The notes: a model not told the origin generated them from the letters alone. DNA of 64,000 nucleotides from Melioribacter roseus P3M-2 (GCF_000279145.1 NC_018178.1:2985688-3049687); one strand, 5' to 3'. Positions 1 to 9,949 are shown, counted from the first letter of the stretch. Translations and numbers: made by a program.

Positions 1-2
1 CG

Positions 3-2519
3 CAAATAGCAAGGATTAAAGAAATTATTGAAGCATTCAATATTCCGATATATATTTTGCCCGGTTACGAAGCCGACGATTTAATAGGAACCGCCGTAAG
101 AAAAGCAGCCGAAGCCGGATTGACTGCCTATGCAATTACTCCCGACAAAGACTATGTGCAGTTGATTAATGATAGCGTTAAAGTAATTAAACCCGGAAAA
201 TCGACGGATGAAATCGTCGTTATAGACGAAAAAAAAGTTGAAGAAGAATACGGAATAAAGCCGTCGCAAATGGTCGATTATCTTGCCCTTGTAGGCGATA
301 GCTCGGATGATATTCCCGGAGTAGCAGGTATCGGTCCCAAAACAGCGGCGCCTTTAATTCGGAAATTCGGCTCCCTTGAAAAAATTTACGAGAATCTCGA
401 TAAAATCGATAAACCTTCGGTTGTAAAAAAACTGATCGAAAATAAAGAGAACGCCTTTTTATCCAAAGAGCTCGCCACTATTAAAACCGACGTACCGTTC
501 GATTTCAATCTGGAAGATGCGCGTTTTACAAAACCGGATTTCAACAAACTGATGAAAATTTTCGGCGAACTCGAATTCAGATCTTTTGCGGACAAATTGA
601 AAAAAATCTACACCGACGAAAATAAGGAAATCGAAATTCCGGAAGATAACGGCGTTAAGCTTGCTCCCGAAGAATACGGCTCATTCGATAAAACGAAAAT
701 CAATTATAAGCTTATTACAACCGAAAAAGAAGCCGTAAAACTTGCGGATAAACTCTCGAAAACAGAATTGTTTGTATTCGATACCGAAACCGATTCGCTC
801 GATATTTTCAACGCTAATCTGGCCGGGGTTTCCTTTTCCGTAAAACCCGGCGAAGCATGGTTTGTGGCCGTTAATCCAGAACGCGCTAAAGAGGAATTGT
901 TTGCTTCCGAACTAACGGATCGTATTCCCGTCGAAAAATTCGTCGAAATTTTCAAACCTCTCTTCGGAAATGAAAATATAAAAAAGGTCTGCCAGAACGG
1001 TAAATACGACATTGCCATTATGAGAACTTACGGCATAGAAGTAAAAAATTTTTATTTCGATACGATGCTTGCAAGCTACGTTATCGATCCGGATCAAAAA
1101 CACGGAATGGACGAGCTTTCAGCCAAATACCTGCAATACAAACCGATTCCGCTTATCGAATTGATCGGTTCTAAAAAAACGCCCGAAAAAATATTCGAAG
1201 CGGATTTAAATAAATTGGCGGAATACTCGTGCGAAGACGCCGACATTACATTCAGACTTTACAGGATACTCGACGATATTTTGAAAAAAGAAAAACTCGA
1301 AAAAGTCGCGTATGAAATCGAATTCCCTCTCGTACCGGTATTGGAAGATATGGAAAGAACGGGAGTAAAGATTGACGTCGAAAGTCTAAACGAATTCAGC
1401 AAGGAACTCGAAATTAAATTACAGTCGATTTCAAAAGAAATATTTTCTTACTCGGAGGAAGAATTCAACATCAATTCGACTCAACAGCTTCAAAAAGTTT
1501 TATTCGACAAGTTGAAACTACCTCAAACCACTAAAACAAAAACCGGATATTCTACCGACGCTAAGTCGTTAGAGTCGTTACGAGGCTCTCATCCGATAAT
1601 CGAATTGATATTGGAATACAGACAAATTGCCAAACTGAAATCGACTTACGCCGATTCATTACCGAATTTGATAAATCCGAAAACGGGTAAAATTCACACA
1701 ACATATAATCAAACGGTGGTTTCGACGGGGAGACTATCGAGCAACGACCCCAACCTCCAAAATATTCCGATCCGTTCAGACCTCGGTAAAGAAATCAGAA
1801 AAGCGTTCATACCGTCGTCAGATGGCAACATAATATTGAGCGCGGATTACAGCCAGATAGAGCTGAGAATTATGGCCAGCATTTCGGGCGACGAAAATTT
1901 GATCGCCGCATTCGAACAGGGCGAGGACATCCACCGCCGCACTGCGGCAATGGTTTTCAAAGTGGCTCCGGAAGAAGTTACTGCAGATATGCGCCGCAAA
2001 GCCAAGGAAGTCAACTTCGGAATCCTTTACGGTTTAGGTCCCTTCGGACTAAAGAATCGATTGGGCATATCTCAGGCGCACGCGAAAGAAATTTTCGAGA
2101 ATTATTTCAATTCTTTCAAGAAAGTTAAACAATTTATGGACGAATCGATCGAAAAAGCGCGACAAAAAGGTTACGCCGAAACTCTTACTGGCAGAAGAAG
2201 ATACCTTAAAAACATCAACAGCAAAAACAGAACTATACGGCAATTCGAAGAAAGAGTGGCAATCAATATGCCGATTCAAGGAACTGCCGCCGATATGATC
2301 AAATTGGCAATGATTAAAATCTTCAAAGAACTGAACGATAGAAATTCGAAGACAAAGATGATATTACAGGTTCACGACGAGCTTGTTTTCGATATGCCCA
2401 AAAAAGAATTAACCGAGTTAAAACCGGTAATAAAAAATTTAATGGAAACCGCAATGCCCTTAAACGTGCCGATCGTAGTGGATATCGGCGCCGGTTCCAA
2501 CTGGCTCGACGCGCATTAA
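3..2519 (+). CDS. polA: DNA polymerase I, 5' end cut by window edge
   Basis: Replicative gap-filling and repair polymerase. The reading frame is open from base 3, and its first residues (QIARIKEIIEAFNIPIY, then the GYEADDLIG motif) belong to the 5' nuclease domain. The true start therefore lies before the window, with roughly 100 residues missing, and the TTG at 57 is not the start. Domain order is 5'-nuclease/H3TH, a 3'-5' exonuclease with DTETDSL, NGKYD and YSCEDAD, then the polymerase domain with motif A DYSQIELR, motif B RRKAKEVNFGILYG and motif C QVHDELVFD. All three exonuclease motifs keep their acidic residues, so proofreading should be active, unlike in Taq-type enzymes. Its 3' end overlaps the convergent gene at 2516 by four bases. 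Confidence 0.97.
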   Translation, partial: QIARIKEIIEAFNIPIYILPGYEADDLIGTAVRKAAEAGLTAYAITPDKDYVQLINDSVKVIKPGKSTDEIVVIDEKKVEEEYGIKPSQMVDYLALVGDSSDDIPGVAGIGPKTAAPLIRKFGSLEKIYENLDKIDKPSVVKKLIENKENAFLSKELATIKTDVPFDFNLEDARFTKPDFNKLMKIFGELEFRSFADKLKKIYTDENKEIEIPEDNGVKLAPEEYGSFDKTKINYKLITTEKEAVKLADKLSKTELFVFDTETDSLDIFNANLAGVSFSVKPGEAWFVAVNPERAKEELFASELTDRIPVEKFVEIFKPLFGNENIKKVCQNGKYDIAIMRTYGIEVKNFYFDTMLASYVIDPDQKHGMDELSAKYLQYKPIPLIELIGSKKTPEKIFEADLNKLAEYSCEDADITFRLYRILDDILKKEKLEKVAYEIEFPLVPVLEDMERTGVKIDVESLNEFSKELEIKLQSISKEIFSYSEEEFNINSTQQLQKVLFDKLKLPQTTKTKTGYSTDAKSLESLRGSHPIIELILEYRQIAKLKSTYADSLPNLINPKTGKIHTTYNQTVVSTGRLSSNDPNLQNIPIRSDLGKEIRKAFIPSSDGNIILSADYSQIELRIMASISGDENLIAAFEQGEDIHRRTAAMVFKVAPEEVTADMRRKAKEVNFGILYGLGPFGLKNRLGISQAHAKEIFENYFNSFKKVKQFMDESIEKARQKGYAETLTGRRRYLKNINSKNRTIRQFEERVAINMPIQGTAADMIKLAMIKIFKELNDRNSKTKMILQVHDELVFDMPKKELTELKPVIKNLMETAMPLNVPIVVDIGAGSNWLDAH

Positions 2520-3223
2520 TCTTCGGTCAGCAATTTATAAAAAAGATAACCGAAATTAATTTGAAGCAGCCCGAAAGCCATTCCGCTGTAAATGTCGTAC
2601 CGGTTTACTTTTTCGTACAGAGCGCTGTCGCCCGTGCTGACGTAATCGTCGTAAAGATTGTCCGCCCGGAGCTTGAAATAAGCGGCAATTCCGCCGAGCA
2701 GTACGGACGAAGCTATCAGCAATTTGAATTCTGTCGTTTCGGGAAATTCCTTTTTTAGCCTTTCAGACATTACATGAAAATTAACATTTATCTTATCTTT
2801 AACGCCATAGAATTGACGTTCGCCGCCCTTTCGGGAAACGGTAATAACGTCGTCTTCAAAGCAATAAATTCTTACGGGCGTATAACCGGCAAATTTATTG
2901 TTAATATTTACCAAGGCATCCTGAGGATTCGAATTAATTAATGCCGCGGCGGGCAATCTGTAATTAAACGCCCTCGCGGAATTTTCATCTACGTAAATGG
3001 TATCCGCAATCATAATTCCATTCCATATTATTGGAGATTCGAGTATCGATACGATATGCTTGCCCCCGGATAATTTAATCGATACGCTGCCGACGCCCGC
3101 CGGTTGATCGTCCACATAAATTGCCGCGTCGGGTTTTTCCGTAACAATTTTTACTTCATACAATTCCTGCTGCGCCTTCACGGTTACGGCAAAAAACAAT
3201 ATAATTAATATTCTTACAAACAT
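2516..3223 (-). CDS. Exported PEGA-domain protein
   Basis: About 235 residues. The start is taken at the ATG at 3223 because it gives a clean signal peptide (MFVRILIILFFAVTVKAQ) and sits one base after the stop of the upstream gene; the longer frame would begin inside that gene. Two PEGA-like beta segments follow, one around IYVDDQPAG and one around ALVNINNKFAGYTPV. PEGA domains are small surface or periplasmic beta-domains that often bind or scaffold other envelope proteins. The C-terminal third has a probable membrane-associated segment (LLIASSVLLGGIAAYF) and a second hydrophobic stretch near the end. It is last in a long minus-strand operon, after the PQQ-propeller lipoprotein and the Omp85-like fusion, which suggests a shared envelope job. 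The exact function is unknown. Confidence 0.75.
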   Translation of the reverse strand: MFVRILIILFFAVTVKAQQELYEVKIVTEKPDAAIYVDDQPAGVGSVSIKLSGGKHIVSILESPIIWNGIMIADTIYVDENSARAFNYRLPAAALINSNPQDALVNINNKFAGYTPVRIYCFEDDVITVSRKGGERQFYGVKDKINVNFHVMSERLKKEFPETTEFKLLIASSVLLGGIAAYFKLRADNLYDDYVSTGDSALYEKVNRYDIYSGMAFGLLQINFGYLFYKLLTED

Positions 3224-3224
3224 T

Positions 3225-4376
3225 TCAACCGCCGCGTTTATAATTATATAGATAAATAATTCCCCTGTCGGAGCCGGCAATAATATAATCCCGATAATAA
3301 ACCGGACTAAGTTTAGCCCGTCCTTCGTAAATTACTGTTTTACGAATCGCTCCGTTTGCTACGTCAATCAGGTACATTTTCTTGTTCAGGTCGGGCTGGA
3401 GTAAAATATTTTTGGTCATCAAAGGAGTTGCATTAATAAGACCGTCGATTTGAAGAGACCATTTTAATTTGCCGCTATTTTTGCATACGGCATAAATCAT
3501 TCCTTTCAAATTGCCCGATATTACTAATGAATCGTTTTGCACGGGAAAGTTAACAATCTTAGCGCCCGTATTAATTTTCCAGAGAAGTTTTTTTTGAGGA
3601 TAATTATATGCATATAAATTACCTGCTGCGTCGCCGAAATAGATAATATTATTATCTATTGCGGTTCCTGATGTAACGGAGGTATCGGCGCTAAAAGAAT
3701 CGACAATTTTTTTTTGCTCGGCGGAAAAAATAATTAGTTTACCTTCGTTTGTTCCCCATGCAATAATTTTGCCGTCGGATGAAGGATGCGAATTTTGTTT
3801 CTGTTTTGTATCGAAAGACCATTCAACGTAACCGGCGGTATTAAAATTATAAACGGCGCCTTCATTGTCGACGGCGACAATTCTATTGTTTAAGATCAAC
3901 AATTCGCTCTTTACCGAGCCGTTCAAATCGTACTTATTAATTTCCTTCCCGTCGAAGAAATCGAAAGTAACGAGAGTTGAATTCGGTTCGTTTCTTTTAT
4001 TCACCACAAAATAAATTCTCCTGCCGATAAGCGCCGGAGCGATTGAAATTTCGCCGTCGTATTTTTTGTAGCCATAGGACTTTCCAGTTTCAACGTCGAA
4101 TGCATATATCCGTCCCGAGAGATCGCCCGTAAAAATTAATCCGTTGCCCGCCGTTACCGAAGTGTTTGAATGGCTCCCTTTTAAATCGAATTGACGAACC
4201 AGTTCGAGAGAATCGCGGATCTCGATATCAGAGTAAAAATTTCTTTCGGGAACTCCCCCGAACATCGCGTATCCCGCTTCGGCAACGGGACGAAAATCGA
4301 CCAATAGATTTACCGAGCACGAATGGAAAACAAAAACAGTCGCTATGATCAATAAAACTTTTTTCAAAAATCCCAC
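3225..4376 (-). CDS. PQQ-type beta-propeller lipoprotein (BamB-like)
   Basis: 383 residues. The N-terminus has a lipoprotein-type signal ending in FVFHSC, with Cys20 the likely lipidated residue. The rest is built from repeated propeller blades of the PQQ/WD type, with repeats of the form GLIFTGDLSGRIYAFDVETG, NIIYFGDAAGNLYAYN and SPVYYRDYIIAGSDRGIIYLY, giving roughly seven or eight blades. BamB, the lipoprotein partner of the BamA assembly barrel, has the same plan. Its start overlaps the end of the upstream Omp85-like gene by 13 bases, so the two are probably translationally coupled. No quinoprotein catalytic residues are recognisable, so a scaffolding or assembly role is more likely than a dehydrogenase. 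The BamB-like role is inference from fold and neighbour. Confidence 0.72.
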   Translation of the reverse strand: MGFLKKVLLIIATVFVFHSCSVNLLVDFRPVAEAGYAMFGGVPERNFYSDIEIRDSLELVRQFDLKGSHSNTSVTAGNGLIFTGDLSGRIYAFDVETGKSYGYKKYDGEISIAPALIGRRIYFVVNKRNEPNSTLVTFDFFDGKEINKYDLNGSVKSELLILNNRIVAVDNEGAVYNFNTAGYVEWSFDTKQKQNSHPSSDGKIIAWGTNEGKLIIFSAEQKKIVDSFSADTSVTSGTAIDNNIIYFGDAAGNLYAYNYPQKKLLWKINTGAKIVNFPVQNDSLVISGNLKGMIYAVCKNSGKLKWSLQIDGLINATPLMTKNILLQPDLNKKMYLIDVANGAIRKTVIYEGRAKLSPVYYRDYIIAGSDRGIIYLYNYKRGG

Positions 4377-7162
4377 CCGAAGAAGAATTGATAAAATAAT
4401 TTATCCTGGAATCGCGAAAAATTGTTTTCGATTTTCTTGCCGATATCGTAACGGAGCGTAATGACGTTAAACAAATTGAGTCTGAAACCAAATCCGACGC
4501 TACCGAGAGTTTCTTTGTATTTAGAATCCCATGCGGCGCCTGAATCGAAGAACAGAGCGCCTCGTAAACCCGCGAAACCAAGACCGAAGAACGGAAATTT
4601 TATATAAATTCTGTCGATCAACGGAAAACGCAGCTCTACCGACGAGAGCCATAATTTTTCTCCTCTTATCGACCATCTCGGCCATCCTCTCAAATCCCAG
4701 CTTCCGCCTGCAAAAAATCGACGCGCTTCTTTGCCGTGATTTATGAAAATCGCTCCCCTTAAAGCAACCGCGCTGGTATAACCGATTCTGAAATATTTTC
4801 TGTAGTCCGCTATAACGGAATAATAATTCAAATTGCTGAATTTAATGTCGCTGATATAACCGAGCATTATTCTGAATCTCGATCCGTCAATCGGGCCGGT
4901 CGACGCCCATAATGCATTGTCGTGCACAAACGAAAGAGTATTCGACATCAGCAGCGCTTTTCTTGCCATAAATTCCCCGAAGAGTTCTTTATCGGAATTG
5001 GCAAGACTAACGCTGGCTTCGAGTCGTTGAAATACGGAGAACGGGTAATGAATTTCGGCGAAACCGCCGTAAACTCTTTCGTAAAAAAATTCTTCAGACT
5101 CGCGAATGTCGTATCGTCTGCCGGCAAAATGGAAAATTCCGTAACCGTAATTTGATCTTTTTTGCAGGTTGATTCTGCTGAGAGCAATATTGAAATTGTC
5201 TAAAATTTCACTCTGTAATTCGGCGCTGTTATAAAAATAAAAGATATAACGGTCGTCTCCCAAAAGGTCGCTTATGGCAAAGAGCGCGCCTCCTCTCGAG
5301 CCGTATATCGGATCGGTGGATAACTGTCCCACGGCATAATCGAGCGTATATTCCCTGTCGTATTTCAATCGGTCGACGCCTTTCAATGAGGAAATGCCAT
5401 CGGTTTTCCATGCAGGTTTGATTTTCGTATAATCGGAAGCAATTCGGTCATAAATTCCTGATGCGGATATATTTAGTTCATAAAATTGAAAAGAGAGCTT
5501 CTCAAACGAAGATGTAACGAGCGTAGTATCGTCCACAAAATCAAAGCTGTAAACGCTCGTTACAAATTTTGTCAACTGTTCGATTTCGTCTTTCTTTACG
5601 CCATAATTATTTAATCGCCAGATGTTATACACTCCGTCGTAATCACAATTAAAATAGAGCGTTTTATAGTCGGGAGAAAAACGAGGGAATCTGATATTTG
5701 CGTTTATGTTGGTTATATACGATACTGCATAAGAACTTAAATCGAGTTCGAACAAGTTGAATTTTTGTGCGTACTCGCCGGATGTCCTGTCTGAACAGAA
5801 AATGACTTTCTTCCCTTCTTTGTCGAACACTGGATCGGCGTCGGCATAGTAATCGTTCGTAAGGCGCAATAAAGTGTCTTTCTCGAGATCATACATATAA
5901 ATATCGACATAGGCCTTTGTGTCGGTAGCGGAGAACAAAAGCCTCTTCCCGTCGTTGGAAAATTTCGGCGACCTGATAGATATCAAATTCTCGAATCCCA
6001 AGGTTTTTATTTTATTATTACCGATTACCGAATAAAGATGAATCACGTCCCTTTCTTTCGATTTGGTAATAAATGCCAGAAGACCGTCCTCCGAGAGGTC
6101 GAGCGTATTGTCGAGAAGATGAAAGCTTTCGTACTCGGGCTCTTTTTCGCCTTCTATTATTACTTCCGGTTGCGTATGGTCAACGTTATCGTAATCGAGT
6201 TTAAATACGGAGGAATAACCGTTGTGATTACCGATAAAATAGATTTCCTTTTCGCCGTCCTTATTAAAAATTCTCGGATTAAAATTCAGCCCGGCGTCGG
6301 TTAATTTACGGGCGCCGATAAAATGAGGTAAGTAACTCTCGTATAACGGATAATACTTTTTCTTGAGATAATATTCCCATCTTTCGCCGATATCTTTAAT
6401 TTTTAATCCGAGGGAGTATTCAAGATTGTCGTTGAAGGAATTGAACCGCCACATATTCTCAATAATAAATAAAATTTTATCTTCTCCGAATTCTGCGGCA
6501 ATAAATTCCAGAAAACTTTGGCCTTCCTTGTAAATAATATATCCTCCCGCGCCGGAGAGGTCTTCGAGCGGAATAAACATGTTATTCAAAAGGAAATCCC
6601 TCATAATCATCTCTCCCTGAGCGTCCCATTCGTACGACCAATATTCCGCAAGTCCTTCCACGAACCAGAGCGGAGGCATTCTGCCGGTCTCAATTCTGTG
6701 GTCTCTGAGCAGATTGAAAATCTTGTTCGTCATAAAAACATGAACCAATTCATGCTTAATAACATGTCGAAAATCTTTCAAAGAGCCCGGATACGGAATT
6801 ACTACTCTTCCCTTTAAGAATTCAAAAAATCCCCCGACACCTTCGGGAATAAAATTCGGAATCGTGTTGGTCTGTTGGAAATGAATGTGCGAGTTGTAAA
6901 AAATTAGCGGAATTTTTGACGTTACGTAGTGATTGAATTTGACTTTCAGTTCCTCGAAAGATTCTTCTGCAAAGCGAGCCCCTATTTCCGCAATCCGTTC
7001 GAAGTTATCGTAGTAATAGATATTGAAATGCTCTGTTTTAATGAGCTTCCACTTAAATGACTCGTACTGGACTTTATTTCGACCGAAGAAGTAAAACTGG
7101 GCGGAAATTAAATGCGGCATTAAGAAAAGCAGCAAAAAATATTTCCGCCCTTTGAATATCAA
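4364..7162 (-). CDS. Exported metallopeptidase-like / TolB-type propeller / Omp85-like barrel fusion
   Basis: 932 residues with a signal peptide ending near ISAQ. Residues about 35-200 form a peptidase MA-like (gluzincin) domain: HELVH at 137-141 is a zinc-binding HExxH, and WFVEGLAEYW about 26 residues later offers the third ligand, Glu169. Residues about 280-590 contain PD40/TolB-like propeller repeats (KFSNDGKRLLFSA, FDKEGKKVIFCSDRTSGEY, RFSPDYKTLYFNCDYDGVYN). The last 300 or so residues are a beta-barrel resembling the BamA/TamA (Omp85) C-terminus, including FFAGGSWDLRGWPRW (compare the VRGY/RGF motif) and a terminal aromatic residue (FFFGWDF). A protease on a propeller with its own outer-membrane barrel could act on surface or transiting proteins. 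Its start overlaps the PGI/PMI stop by four bases. The domain calls are by eye, and the barrel family is less certain than the HExxH domain. Confidence 0.75.
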   Translation of the reverse strand: MIFKGRKYFLLLFLMPHLISAQFYFFGRNKVQYESFKWKLIKTEHFNIYYYDNFERIAEIGARFAEESFEELKVKFNHYVTSKIPLIFYNSHIHFQQTNTIPNFIPEGVGGFFEFLKGRVVIPYPGSLKDFRHVIKHELVHVFMTNKIFNLLRDHRIETGRMPPLWFVEGLAEYWSYEWDAQGEMIMRDFLLNNMFIPLEDLSGAGGYIIYKEGQSFLEFIAAEFGEDKILFIIENMWRFNSFNDNLEYSLGLKIKDIGERWEYYLKKKYYPLYESYLPHFIGARKLTDAGLNFNPRIFNKDGEKEIYFIGNHNGYSSVFKLDYDNVDHTQPEVIIEGEKEPEYESFHLLDNTLDLSEDGLLAFITKSKERDVIHLYSVIGNNKIKTLGFENLISIRSPKFSNDGKRLLFSATDTKAYVDIYMYDLEKDTLLRLTNDYYADADPVFDKEGKKVIFCSDRTSGEYAQKFNLFELDLSSYAVSYITNINANIRFPRFSPDYKTLYFNCDYDGVYNIWRLNNYGVKKDEIEQLTKFVTSVYSFDFVDDTTLVTSSFEKLSFQFYELNISASGIYDRIASDYTKIKPAWKTDGISSLKGVDRLKYDREYTLDYAVGQLSTDPIYGSRGGALFAISDLLGDDRYIFYFYNSAELQSEILDNFNIALSRINLQKRSNYGYGIFHFAGRRYDIRESEEFFYERVYGGFAEIHYPFSVFQRLEASVSLANSDKELFGEFMARKALLMSNTLSFVHDNALWASTGPIDGSRFRIMLGYISDIKFSNLNYYSVIADYRKYFRIGYTSAVALRGAIFINHGKEARRFFAGGSWDLRGWPRWSIRGEKLWLSSVELRFPLIDRIYIKFPFFGLGFAGLRGALFFDSGAAWDSKYKETLGSVGFGFRLNLFNVITLRYDIGKKIENNFSRFQDKLFYQFFFGWDF

Positions 7163-8196
7163 AGTCGAGCCTTGAGATAATTAATGTTGTCGATAGTAGT
7201 GGGGTCGAATCCTCTGATAACGGCGTAATAATAAGTAGCCCAATCGCCCAGGAAAATCAGATCGACCAAGCGTAATTTGGCGTTTTTTTCTTCGCTTTTC
7301 AAGTCGATAATTTCGCACCCTGTTTTGCGTATGACTTCCGAAGTAATTTCAAGGCGCTTCTTTACCTGCGGATGATATTCGTCGTCCCAGATGTTAATCA
7401 GTTTTATATTCATTTCCTGAGGATTGTAACCTTCCCAGCCCATTATTTCGTTGTGATCGAGTTCGGGGAAATATGCAAAGAAGGCGTGTTGTTTCGAATT
7501 TTCGTTGAACTGTCCTTTAAATCTTGTGCCTACGACAGAAGTATAATCCGAAACGGAATAAATCAGCGGAACGTATCCGAGAAGGCTTTCGGCCAGACTA
7601 AGCGCTCTATTTTCAGGTTGAGCGTATTCGGCTCCCTTTTTCTTCAACAATTCGATAGTATCCTGTACGTTTTGATTTTGATCGGGTACGAGTTTAAGAT
7701 TGTTGAACGCATTCAAAACGGTAAAGAAATTGATCCACAGTGCAAAACGCGGCTGATAACCCGGTAGAAGTTTGCCAACGGGAATATTGTGTTTAGCGGC
7801 GACCTCTTCCATTTTTCCGCCCGTGGTTACGCAGACTATCTGACATTTTTTTTCGATCGCCTGATTTAACGCCGAAAGGGTTTCTTCGGTATTTCCCGAA
7901 TACGAAGACGCAATCACAAGAGTTTCTTCGTTTACGTAAGGAGGCAACTCGTAATTTCTGTTAACCGCATAAGGATAATTCAGTTCTGTGCGGAAAAAAT
8001 TCTGTATTAATTCTCCGCCGATTGCCGAGCCCCCCAATCCCGTCAATATGATATTTTTGATTTTCGAAGTATCGATTGACGAAAGATCGATTTTAAGATT
8101 CCAGGCGTACTCCACCTGTTTATAAGAATCCTGAAGAACCTGAAACTGGTTAGCCTTATCGTACTTGGCTATCAATTCGTTGATATTACTCATCAT
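7159..8196 (-). CDS. Bifunctional phosphoglucose/phosphomannose isomerase
   Basis: 345 residues, the usual length for the archaeal-type PGI/PMI family. It interconverts glucose-6-P and fructose-6-P, and mannose-6-P and fructose-6-P, in the cytoplasm. Two SIS sugar-phosphate domains are visible: ILTGLGGSAIGGEL opens the first, ASSYSGNTEETLSAL carries the Ser/Thr phosphate-binding loop, and FPELDHNEIMGWE holds the conserved catalytic Glu and neighbouring His. Two adjacent ATGs (8196 and 8193) follow a GAGGT Shine-Dalgarno. The second has better spacing, so the protein may be one residue shorter. It follows ptsI by six bases, placing sugar-phosphate isomerisation in the same transcript as the PTS phosphocarriers. 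Confidence 0.92.
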   Translation of the reverse strand: MMSNINELIAKYDKANQFQVLQDSYKQVEYAWNLKIDLSSIDTSKIKNIILTGLGGSAIGGELIQNFFRTELNYPYAVNRNYELPPYVNEETLVIASSYSGNTEETLSALNQAIEKKCQIVCVTTGGKMEEVAAKHNIPVGKLLPGYQPRFALWINFFTVLNAFNNLKLVPDQNQNVQDTIELLKKKGAEYAQPENRALSLAESLLGYVPLIYSVSDYTSVVGTRFKGQFNENSKQHAFFAYFPELDHNEIMGWEGYNPQEMNIKLINIWDDEYHPQVKKRLEITSEVIRKTGCEIIDLKSEEKNAKLRLVDLIFLGDWATYYYAVIRGFDPTTIDNINYLKARL

Positions 8197-8202
8197 TTTA
8201 CC

Positions 8203-9948
8203 TCAATATAAGTTTTTAATTTGGTCTGATATTTTTTCGTTAAAGAATTTATGAAGCTTATTATTGATTTCGTCCTCGTTCTTGAGATTCAAACATTCAT
8301 CCGCAAGCCGTTTCAGTTCCGAATAATTCAAAGAGCGAAGTATCTTCTTGTGCAATGGTATTCCGGCGGCGGAAATGCTTAAAGATTCGAGACCGAGCCC
8401 CACGAGCAAAGGCAATGCAAACGGGTCGGCCGCCATTTCTCCGCACATTCCAATCGGCACCGACTTTTTTCCCGCTTCGTCAATAATATGTTTAATAGTT
8501 CTGATGACCGCGGGATGAAATTCCTGATATTGGCTCGAAACGATTTCGTTGCCACGGTCGACTGCAAGCAGATATTGAATCAAATCGTTCGTACCGATAC
8601 TTATAAAATCGACCACGTCGGCAAAATCGGAAGTCAAAACAGCCGCCGAAGGCACTTCTATCATTATTCCGACTGGAATTTCATCATCGTATTTAATTCC
8701 TTCTTCTGTCAATTCTTTTTTGCATTCATCGATTAATTGATTAGCCGCAACCACCTCCGAAAGAGAATTAATCATCGGCAGCATGAACCAGACATTCTTG
8801 TGCAAACTGGCTCTTAGAACGGCGCGGATTTGCGTTTTGAAAAGGTTCGGACTGTCGAGCAGTAAACGGATGCCCCTCCAGCCGAGCATCGGATTCGGTT
8901 CGTGCAAATCAACCGGCAGAACTTTGTCGCCCCCGATGTCGAATGCTCTGATTATTACTACTTTCGGATAAATGCTTTCGGCAATTTTATTGTAAACTTC
9001 GAATTGTTGGTCTTCGTCGGGAAAGACTTCATATTCTTCGAACAATTGTTCGGTCCTTACCAATCCTATACCGTCGGCGCAGTTGTGAATTATAAAACTC
9101 ATCTCTTCGGAAATATCGAGATTAGCCATCAATTTGATTTCTTTACCGTCGAGCGTAACTGCCGGAAGGGACTTTAATTTCAGTAATTCTTCGTCGTACT
9201 GACTTAATTTTTCAATTTTTTCTTCGTATTCTTTGATTAATATATCTGTTGGATTTACTATAACCTTTCCGTGGAAGCCGTCGATAATCAAAAGGTCGCC
9301 GTTCCGGATAATATTTGTCGCTTCGTGAATGCCGACGACGGCGGGAATATTCAACGACCTGGCGACGATAGCGGCATGCGAAGTAAGCCCGCCGAAATCC
9401 GTAACGTACCCTTTCACATTCGACCTGGATAAGAGGACAGTGTCCGACGGAGAAAGACTTGTGGTTACTACAATAACGTCATTGGAAATTTTAGATTTCC
9501 ATTTTTTCTTTTTAAGATTACGGATTATTCTGTTTTTGATGTCTTCGATATCGTGCGAACGTTCTTTCATATACGGTTCGTTCGACGCGCTCATTATTCT
9601 GATATATTTCGAAATTTCATCTTCGACGATATATTCCGGCGACATTTTTTCATTTTTTATTCTTTCTTTAATATTGGAAGTCAAAACCGGGTCGTCGAGG
9701 ATCATCATTTGAGCTTCGAAAATTGCAGCGCGTTTTTCGCCTATTTTGTCGACTGCAAGATTAAAAATTTTACGCATTTCTTTTTTCGACAGCTCGAGCG
9801 CAGCATCGAGATTTTCCAGCGCTTCGTCGACGTTTTCTATTTTTTCGGCGCTAACCGACTCGCTCTCTTTCGAGAACAGGTACGCCGGGGCAATCGAAAT
9901 TCCAGGCGCCGCCGCTATGCCTTTCAATATGATTTGATTTTTTTCCAT
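8203..9948 (-). CDS. ptsI: PTS enzyme I (phosphoenolpyruvate-protein phosphotransferase)
   Basis: About 581 residues. It autophosphorylates from PEP and passes the phosphate to HPr. The start at 9948 (MEKNQIILKGIAAAPG) is chosen because it lies one base after the ptsH stop; an in-frame ATG upstream would run into ptsH. Key features are the N-terminal GIAAAPGISIAPAY, the phosphoacceptor His191 in GGLTSHAAIVARSLNIPAVV, the PEP-binding GWRGIRLLLD region, GTNDLIQYLLAVDR, and the C-terminal CGEMAADP. All catalytic motifs look intact. No enzyme II component is encoded in this window, so its output may be regulatory or serve transporters elsewhere. Confidence 0.95.
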   Translation of the reverse strand: MEKNQIILKGIAAAPGISIAPAYLFSKESESVSAEKIENVDEALENLDAALELSKKEMRKIFNLAVDKIGEKRAAIFEAQMMILDDPVLTSNIKERIKNEKMSPEYIVEDEISKYIRIMSASNEPYMKERSHDIEDIKNRIIRNLKKKKWKSKISNDVIVVTTSLSPSDTVLLSRSNVKGYVTDFGGLTSHAAIVARSLNIPAVVGIHEATNIIRNGDLLIIDGFHGKVIVNPTDILIKEYEEKIEKLSQYDEELLKLKSLPAVTLDGKEIKLMANLDISEEMSFIIHNCADGIGLVRTEQLFEEYEVFPDEDQQFEVYNKIAESIYPKVVIIRAFDIGGDKVLPVDLHEPNPMLGWRGIRLLLDSPNLFKTQIRAVLRASLHKNVWFMLPMINSLSEVVAANQLIDECKKELTEEGIKYDDEIPVGIMIEVPSAAVLTSDFADVVDFISIGTNDLIQYLLAVDRGNEIVSSQYQEFHPAVIRTIKHIIDEAGKKSVPIGMCGEMAADPFALPLLVGLGLESLSISAAGIPLHKKILRSLNYSELKRLADECLNLKNEDEINNKLHKFFNEKISDQIKNLY

Positions 9949-9949
9949 A

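Noticed and set aside
3225-4376. Quinoprotein dehydrogenase for the PQQ-propeller gene
   Set aside because: The short length, lipoprotein signal and absence of catalytic calcium-binding and disulfide features favour a BamB-like scaffold over an enzyme.
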